From positions 56,268,190-56,332,189 of the forward strand of contig NC_088715.1 of assembly GCF_963576615.1 (NCBI RefSeq): a DNA stretch of 64,000 nt, written 5' to 3'. Position 1 is the stretch's first letter. Every line of letters starts with the position of its first letter. A program made the translations under genes and the position numbers. A model generated the notes under the pieces. That model ran no database searches. It was not told the origin of the DNA and saw only the letters and a list, made by a program, of their open reading frames with translations. This document shows, piece after piece, positions 56,910 to 64,000 of the stretch. The DNA is from Watersipora subatra (Eukaryota; Bryozoa; Gymnolaemata; Cheilostomatida; Watersiporidae).

Positions 56910-57400
56910 CTTTAATTTGATGTCTGCAAATCAGTCTTTGGTGTGGGCCATCAATGCTTCTCATCCAGCAGTTATCTATAACTAAAGCGTCATTGATTAT
57001 TTGCAACTATACAAAGAAAAACTACTTTTGGGCATGCTGTTACATTCTTACGTCAGGTATACATTTGCTAGTTACAGTAAAACTTTGTACAGTATATTTT
57101 GTGTTGGTGAATTTAAAGTTTTGCTTTTCATAGTGACTTTGCCAAAACGTCAAACTTTACTGCATTTCAAAATACAACCTTACTGATATAATGTTTTATA
57201 GTTTGTAATCTATAATTATGTATATGTTAAAAAATATTATAAATTTCGGTAGATGAAACCTTGATTATTTTGACATATTTTTTATGCAAACCAACGTGTA
57301 ATTAGCAACATACCTTTTCTAGAAAAGAACATCCAACTTTGTCTAATACTCTCTGCCATCTGATAAATATGCCATCTTGGCAACAATGCTTACCAAGTTT
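56910..57400 (-). pseudogene. Decayed second copy of the Tudor-like exons
   Basis: The first-half exon (57314-57400) keeps acceptor and donor borders (AG before AAACTTGG, GTATGT after AAAAG) but needs a frameshift to read AYLSDGREY, and then meets a TAG. The second-half exon (56910 to about 56955) reads DGPHQRLICRHQIK before GTATGC. Flanking introns are also similar to copy A (TTTGATGTCTGCAAATCA, AAACAGATAT). With the exons at 51668 and 49886 this shows a tandem duplication with one copy dead. Confidence 0.55.
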
Positions 57401-58238
57401 CTACAAAAATGAAAAGATAATTCAAGTAGCATAAACAGATATACAAACCAAAATGAATGCAAAATACACATTTTAGTTCACTGGTTAGGTTTTTTTTGGC
57501 AAACTTGAATGTCTGCCTCCTACTACTGAAGCTCTATAAAACAGCTAAGCTCTTAATTACTACACAATTACTACACAAGATTCAAACTAAATACTAAAAG
57601 TTTCAAAATTCAAAGGCTGCATATACCCACTTACTTGCTTATGCCTATGCATGTACTACTATTACTTACAAAATCATAACTGAAATACGCAAACTCTCAC
57701 TATTCATGATAACAATAATACAATTACTTTATGATCATGTTATTCTAATAACAGTTTTGACTGTTGGTAGAACCACATTAATAACGTTACTTATCATTAT
57801 AAAAAACATCAAAAATTATAATAATAATAACTGAAAATAGATTAAAGTTGGAGAATTAACTGATTCACTAAAATAACTATTAATTGTCAGCTGGCGTGTC
57901 TGTGTTGATGTTACAAAACTGAACATTCGTGTAACAATAATAAAGTCAAAAATTAGGACTTTACAAAAAGTTTTGATTTTTTCCTTTTTGGTAATATAAT
58001 GCTGACCTTTCTTGACTTTTCTATGCAGAACAATATCAGCAGTTGGATGACATAAACGGATGTAAAAAATATATCAAACGTGTTCTGTGCTACATTCCTT
58101 AAAAATTATAATAATTGAAACATAATTTTTTCACGCTAGTCCTATTTCAATATTAAATAAAATTTATACTGCTTTTCTACAACTGTATGTTTCAAGTAAA
58201 TAAACTGTAAATTGACTAAATTAACATGAACAACTTAC

Positions 58239-58270
58239 CGAATGTGACTTGCTCCCTTACATGTAGTCAT
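58239..58270 (-). CDS. Candidate first coding exon
   Basis: The minus strand reads ATG ACT ACA TGT AAG ... ending CATTCG at a perfect donor GTAAGT, giving MTTCKGASHIR. It lies upstream of the decayed Tudor-like exons in the same orientation, but its phase (two bases over) does not match the next exon found, and no counterpart was seen for the other copy. Suggestive only. Confidence 0.2.
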
Positions 58271-58919
58271 TCTGCTGCTACCAAGCTCTAGTAGACTACA
58301 TGGGTGAAGAACTAATAGTCCTAACAGCCACAGCAACATTATAACAGCCACATCTCTCTAGCTGTTATATACTGTGATTATACTTTTGCCACTTTACTTC
58401 AATAAATTTAAAAAATCAATTCTTCGACTAAAAAACCATCTCTCAGGTATTGCGTTTGGATGCAAAGTTTCAAAAAAATATTTATTTTGTGGCTGGATGC
58501 AACGGCATCGAAAATATGAATTGTACTGATTATAGACTTATTTAAACTTTTACTACAGCCATGCTTAAACATCAGTTGAAACCATAATGTGCAATCATTG
58601 TGAATTTTCACAAAAAAGAGCAGATCAATGAGAAACCTTGCAAAAAAAGGGAGTGCTTAAATGGCAGTCTTGAAAACTATAAAGAGGGTCAGCAAATAAA
58701 TTGTAATGTATTGTAGTTTGTTAATATACAACTTTATTTCTCAAATCTAATAAAGCTATCATGAATATTAGCAAAACTGACTGTATCCGACATAGCTGCT
58801 AATTCTTTGTATTTGCTGATGCTTAGTCATAAACTTATTGCAATATGTTTTTAAATAGATTGTGCTATTAACTGAAACGATACCAAAACAGTTAAAAGTA
58901 AGAATGTTTTAAAATTGAT
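58271..58919. other. No gene seen
   Basis: AT-rich sequence. One 67-codon minus-strand frame (58408-58611) has no motif or splice support. Confidence 0.4.
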
Positions 58920-59194
58920 ATATGCCTCCTAGTTCCATATATAAGAGCCTCCTAGGGTTTATAATTTATTGATAGAAAATTACACATTTTTGTTGGAGTT
59001 GTCTCCTCTTTTCCATATATATGAATATAGATATATAAGGCGATTATGGGAATCATGTTTAAAATACTTCTATAGGGTTGTTAAGCACTATAAACACTGC
59101 TAGAATTAGGAGGCTCCCTGGACGCCTCCTAATTTTTCAGAGCCTCCTATCATGGATTATATATTGATAGAAGCCTCCTAGTTGGGAAATATAG

Positions 59195-59197
<3 letters not shown>
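58920..59197. repeat. CCTCCTA repeat block next to the second TA tract
   Basis: At least five CCTCCTA/TAGGAGG motifs occur: TGCCTCCTAGTTCC, GAGCCTCCTAGGG, ATTAGGAGGCTCC, ACGCCTCCTAATT and GAGCCTCCTATCATGG. GGATTATATATTGATAG, which resembles the satellite monomer GGATTATATATTAATTAGG, follows. It is analogous to 23140-23252 but not identical to it. Confidence 0.6.

Positions 59198-59245
<48 letters not shown>
59198..59245. repeat. (TA)n microsatellite at the left edge of duplication copy B
   Basis: About 48 bp of TA, against 54 bp at the matching site 23253-23306. Near-identity with copy A starts here. Confidence 0.9.
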
Positions 59246-59249
<4 letters not shown>

Positions 59250-59687
59250 GATGTAATAATAATTACTATAAATATTTAAAATGAATGAAAGGATGAAAAA
59301 AGCAAACTCTAACAATCATCCAAAATCTATTAACCCAGAATATGTATTTGTAATAATCGGATGTTAGCACGATCCCCGGGCATTGTTGAATATCTAAAAT
59401 CCTAGTTTAGTATTAGCGCTCACTGGGTTTAAGAGCACCGATTGTCACAAAAAAGCTCTGCCTCAATGGCAGCAAAAGGGATCGATGACCTAAAGCTAAA
59501 TGATAATTATGACATCACACTGTGGGAACAACAACCAAGTGTTTTTTTATTGCAGGACACACTGTTGACACCCTGTTTTTCATAGTTCTATAATTCTTTG
59601 TGTATTGAATATAGGCTCATTCGAAGCCAAGACTCTGAAGTACTGAAATATATAACAAAAGTACTGATATAATTGATGTGCTTTATT

Positions 59688-61902
59688 GATGAAACTGAGT
59701 AATGCTGACGCCACTCATGGAACCTGTTATAGGCAGCATCATCTGTCATCAAGTGATGGAGATATTTTCCTAGAGCTTCTACTGATGAGAAATTGTAGAC
59801 ATGAATAAAAGAATCTGGAGGAGCAATGCCCGTATATTCTTGCTCTGATAAACTTTTAAAATTTCCTTCTCTTTTCAAAGTTTCCCAGAATTTCTCACTT
59901 ATATACTTTGTACATAATGAATTCTCAAATGCTAAGTATACCTGTAATGGTAGTGTGCCTTAGCCTTGCATGCTATGTCAACTTTTTTGGGCAAGGTATT
60001 TGTTTGGTACAACCACCAAATATGTCTATATTTATCGTAAAACCTCTAATTGAACGTCATGGCGCTCTATTTTTAAACCCTTATTCTGTAGCGGCTGTCA
60101 ATTGGAGGTGGCATTTAAATGAAGGCTGATTTTCATTATTGTATTCGTGTATTTTTCAAATGGCTTGTTGGAATTTTGGAAAAATAAATTTAGCTCTTTC
60201 TTTTGAGTGAAGTGAATACCAAGTGACATCTCAGCCAGTTGTTATTTATTGTTTGCAATTACTCTGCGATGATATTATAGCCTTTTACTTGCTTGGCAAC
60301 TTTTTAGAGCTTTTAATTTTTCGTTTCATTCTAAACTTGAAAGCATATTTTTATTTTATATTTATATTTAATTATGTTAAATAAAGCATCACTGCACTCA
60401 TTGATTCTTTTGCTACAGTTTGCAGCCAAAATTAGCTTTTTATGTGCGATAAAGAAGAATTATGAGGGTCAATCCTTTGTAAGCTGTGTCAAGATAACCA
60501 CAATGATGCTATTGAATAACATGCTATAAATCTGCAAATTTATAAGTTATATAATGATAATCAATCAAATGCTACAAATACATAGATACATTCATCAACA
60601 AGTGACATAAGCTATATTACATGCCGGAACAAAAATTAATGTTTTTAAAACAAAAATATTTCTGATCATTGCTTTCAATGGAACGAACATTTTCTGGTTG
60701 TTCAGTACTTTCCACAATATCTTCTGACCTAAAACTTTTTTCTGCACTGCTGAGCTAATCAGTATTATCGCCCAAACAACTTTTTGGCAGAGCAAAATGT
60801 TTACGCGTTGTATTTAGCACAACTGCAACATATAAAAGTTTTGCTCGCTAAGCGTAACCTTTGTACCATCGTAAATTCAAACCTTTTTTATATACAATCA
60901 TTTGAAATTATCAAGAGAGCGTTAAACAAGAAACTATTAATAGTCTCAGGCAGTTATTAATTATTTCAATGGTGTCAGTTTCAAAGTTTTAACAAAAATA
61001 AAGCACAAAGTTTTAGAATTGGACACCTGGAGAACTAATTGTTATTGATGTAAACGATTTATTCATAATACGATTTTGTGGAACCTTTTTAACTGAAAAA
61101 TTGATATTATGGACTCATAAAGATAAAATAATGTCAACCTGGTGATCAAATGGAAGTGGCATTCAATTATAGAGTGGGTGGCGCCCTATTTTTTAACCCT
61201 TTTCTCAGGGTCGCGGTCAATTGGAAGTGGCGTTAAAATAGAAGTGGCATTATATTAGAGGTTATACGGTAAGTACTTTTTTTGCTGCATCGTAACGGAT
61301 AGCCTGTCATGCTGTTTTGTATCACAACAAGAGATGTATGAATATGCCCCCTTAGTTTTATTCTTCGAATAGTTGATAGTTGATTGTTACTTAATAGGTG
61401 TACACGTTTTCTTTGTGCGTTCATAAAATAACCGCGCAGTAAGTCATGCTTCAATTAAAACTGCTCACCACTTTGTTGAATGTATGCAAATGATACCCTA
61501 GAGGCTCTGTGCTTGCGATGAACCACAGTTGTCATTGACTGATAGCTTAATTCTGTTTTTTTGGTAAAAAGACATCTCATGCTTTAACTTGACATTTAAA
61601 TATTGTAGTAAAAATATAAAAAGTTGCAAGCCTAGTTGCTTATTGAAGATGATGGTTGCTGGTGTTCTGTGTTGCTGTGCAATTTAGGAGATTGCTAACC
61701 TAGTCACTTATCGATGATGATGATGCTTGCTCACCATCAAGAGGATTATCCAAAATCTTAGATAAAGACCATATGTTGACAGGCTGATAGTTTGCATGAC
61801 AAAACTTTTTCTGGTCCCTTCTGTCTCTGTACATGATAGCTATGATATAAACTATAAAAGAAAGAGAGTAATAATACTGAACGCCTTTGATGAGCTGTTC
61901 AT
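59688..61902 (-). pseudogene. Second copy of the broken GT10 fucosyltransferase
   Basis: Essentially identical to 23749-25963, with the same three coding pieces, the same missing middle, the same transposon and the same loss after residue 355. Because all lesions are shared, the gene broke before the segment was duplicated. Confidence 0.9.
60035..61269. mobile_element. TA-flanked DNA transposon in the GT10 pseudogene, duplicate
   Basis: Same 1235-bp element as 24096-25330, with the same inverted ends and TA flanks (60033-60034, 61270-61271). It was copied with the segment, not inserted independently. Confidence 0.85.
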
Positions 61903-63980
61903 TTCTCAGCAGTTGAGGCTGGTTTACTAGACTAGCAATCTTATGTATTTGATTGCACTGCCTTTACAAAAGCGCTTAGGCAACACCGCTTCTAAGCTTC
62001 TTACAAAAGTTTCAGCGTTACGGAAATAAGCGTTTTTGAATAATTATAAAAACGATTAGGCAAACTGAGTGTGAGTTACTTACAAAAGGTTTAGTGTTTA
62101 TGAAATATGGCTTTGAATAAATATAAAAGAGAGTCTTCTGAATGCCAACATTGACAAGCCTATTGTTGTTGTGTTTATACACTTAATATGTAGGGATCAC
62201 TTGATACATTGATTATGATTCTTTTCATTGATAACTTTAGTGTGGGTTTCATTACTTTAAACTAAATATTCCCTTTTAACCTATACAAGCCTAAATAAAT
62301 AACTCTATTGTGTGCATCCAAGCATCTAATCAGTTGGTTTCTAAAAGATAATAGACTCAGTGTTACTAAACAGCTCGTACCTAGTTTTTTATTAATGTTA
62401 TCTCAATTCTGTTTTTTGGGAGGAAGACATCTCATGCTGCATTTTGAAATTATAATATTGTAGTTATGTACACAAATATAACAAACTTTTTATCAGCAAA
62501 TTACAAAGGTTGCTTCAAATAACTAAATGATTAAAAAAGTACTAGCTACTAAAATCATGAAAAATCAACCCGACATGGAAAGCTATAAGTATAGGTTGTA
62601 TGAATATTTGTTAGCATGAGCATTAAAGAGAGAGTAAGAAAAACGAATGCTTTGATGAGCTGTTCATTATTCAGCAGTTGAGGCTGATTTTCTAGACTAG
62701 CAGTTTTATGTCTTTGATCGCACTGCCTCTACAAAAGCGCTCAACCATGTTCAATTGTGGCAAAGTTACATACAAAAGGTAATATGATAGGGTTATGATT
62801 CTTATAATAAAGCCTTGAAAGATTCAGGTGAGAGATGTAAAGGTTAATCTCAATGAGTGTGTTGTTGGTGTGTATGTGTACTGATGCGTCTGGATAATTT
62901 TTATTTTTTATGAAGATTATTTTCAGTGATAACTTTATTGCAGCTTTCAGTACTCTAAAGCAATAATAAATAGCCTCATAGTGCTGAGTAACTCATCACC
63001 TCTCTAGCGTCGTAATCTTGAGTCTTTTATCATGTCTCCATCAGGTAACAACACGTATATACATCATATCTCACTTTCTTACCCTTTTTACAACTTTATT
63101 CCTGATATACATGTATCTTTGTATGATTAGTGTATATGCAATTTTTTATAAGATGGTAAATGTCAGAATTATGGAAGATGACTGTTTTTGCTCATTAAAT
63201 ACAAGTTATCAGTTTAAACCTTCTGATAAGGATCTATTCAAATTGAGACAATTCTGTATTCACTTTCTAAACAGGTTTTGGCATAACTACCAGTAAGTTT
63301 TAATTAATCACATTTCCTTACATTATTCTTTATTTGTTGCTTTTTGAAAGCATGTGTAAGTTAGGAAAATAACCAACATGTTCTTTCTGTTACAATATCT
63401 TGTTTTGAGTGTTTTATTTTCATTTTTATGGTACGGAAACCAATCAATATATAGTTAATTGCTCTATATATAAATAAATTGCACCAACATGCGAGTAAAT
63501 TGACATACGAGCTCAGTCTCGGAACGCATTAGACTCGTAAGTCGAAGTATGACTGTATTCACTTTCTAAACAGGTTTTTGCATAGTTACCAGTAAGCTTT
63601 ACATGTATTTTACACTAGAGAAGAAACAATACACTATGTTACAACACATAAATAAACAAACAAACAAAACAAGTTAAAAAGACACTTTATCATGGCTTTT
63701 ACTCAAGTTCTGGATATAAAAGTCTCAACGCCAAATAATAGAGGAACAAGCGTAGTAACCGGTGATCTGCTACAGTATGTTAAAACTTAAACCGAAGAGA
63801 CAGCTATAAAAACTCATCACTGCGACAAATTTCACTTGATACAACCTTTAGATGTCCAAAAAGCAAAAACTGTTATAAGCGTAGAATTAATGGTAAACAA
63901 AGGTACATTAGCACGAGATTAAAATCATGATTATCATGTGTCTGCTAATTCCTATGTATGTGGATTGTCAAATATTGGAT
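61903..63980. repeat. Duplicated GT10 5'-flank blocks and spacer
   Basis: Copy of 25964-28041: the pseudogene's 5' flank, the third 5'-region copy (about 62400-62974) and the spacer that lies downstream of the intact gene in copy A. The substitutions against copy A are few (for example near 62906 and 63733). Confidence 0.9.
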
Positions 63981-64000
63981 TTAACTGGTAGGTATTGACA
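63981..64000 (-). CDS. 3' end of a second GT10 gene, cut by the window
   Basis: The last 20 bases equal the final codons and TAA of the intact fucosyltransferase at 28042-28061, on the minus strand (SIPTS then stop). If the duplication continues, an intact second gene lies just beyond the window. Confidence 0.5.

Larger units (their letters stand above)
59192..64000. repeat. Near-identical segmental duplication, copy B (runs off the window)
   Basis: Partner of 23253-28061 at a constant offset of 35,939 bp, cut by the window end. It contains the same GT10 pseudogene, transposon and 5'-flank blocks. Confidence 0.95.

Overview
This is an AT-rich, repeat-dense, gene-poor stretch of an animal nuclear genome. 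The evidence is a type II membrane alpha-1,3-fucosyltransferase gene, exon-intron structures with GT...AG borders, tRNA-derived SINE-like units, TA microsatellites, and many non-autonomous DNA transposons with TA or TTAA target sites. A local family of GT10 fucosyltransferases fits an invertebrate, perhaps a lophotrochozoan, but the sequence alone does not settle the phylum. Nothing bacterial or phage-like was seen, and there is no rRNA or CRISPR array.

Layout. 1-11 kb is a nest of diverged repeats: a long-inverted-repeat MITE, a 124-bp tandem pair, and a ~1.1-kb block present twice (5.4-7.6 kb and 9.6-10.7 kb). The first copy of that block carries two TTAA-flanked insertions whose empty sites can be read in the other copy. 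11-23 kb is mostly featureless, with a few weak exon candidates, a GC-richer patch with a perfect 32-bp palindrome (17.1 kb) and a SINE-like unit (19.7 kb). 23.25-31.1 kb is the fucosyltransferase locus: one intact single-exon gene (28042-29241, minus strand), one broken paralogue split by a 1235-bp transposon, and extra copies of the 5' flank. 33-44 kb holds another long-inverted-repeat MITE, a 450-bp direct duplication, a perfect 167-bp palindrome beside a TA tract, two SINE copies and an orphan GT10 C-terminal tail. 45.1-47.3 kb is a satellite whose 203-bp unit is seven diverged 29-bp monomers. 47.5-58.3 kb contains dispersed minus-strand exons of a Tudor-like protein and a decayed second copy, interrupted by transposons. 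From about 59.2 kb to the window end, the sequence at 23.25-28.06 kb repeats almost identically, offset by exactly 35,939 bp.

How it fits together. The one gene called with high confidence is the Golgi-type fucosyltransferase. Much of the rest records duplication followed by transposon insertion, and paralogous empty sites let several insertion events be read directly. The near-identical 4.8-kb pair is either a very recent segmental duplication seeded at a TA tract or an assembly redundancy. If it continues past the window, a second intact fucosyltransferase gene would follow at once, because the last 20 bases are the 3' end of its coding frame.
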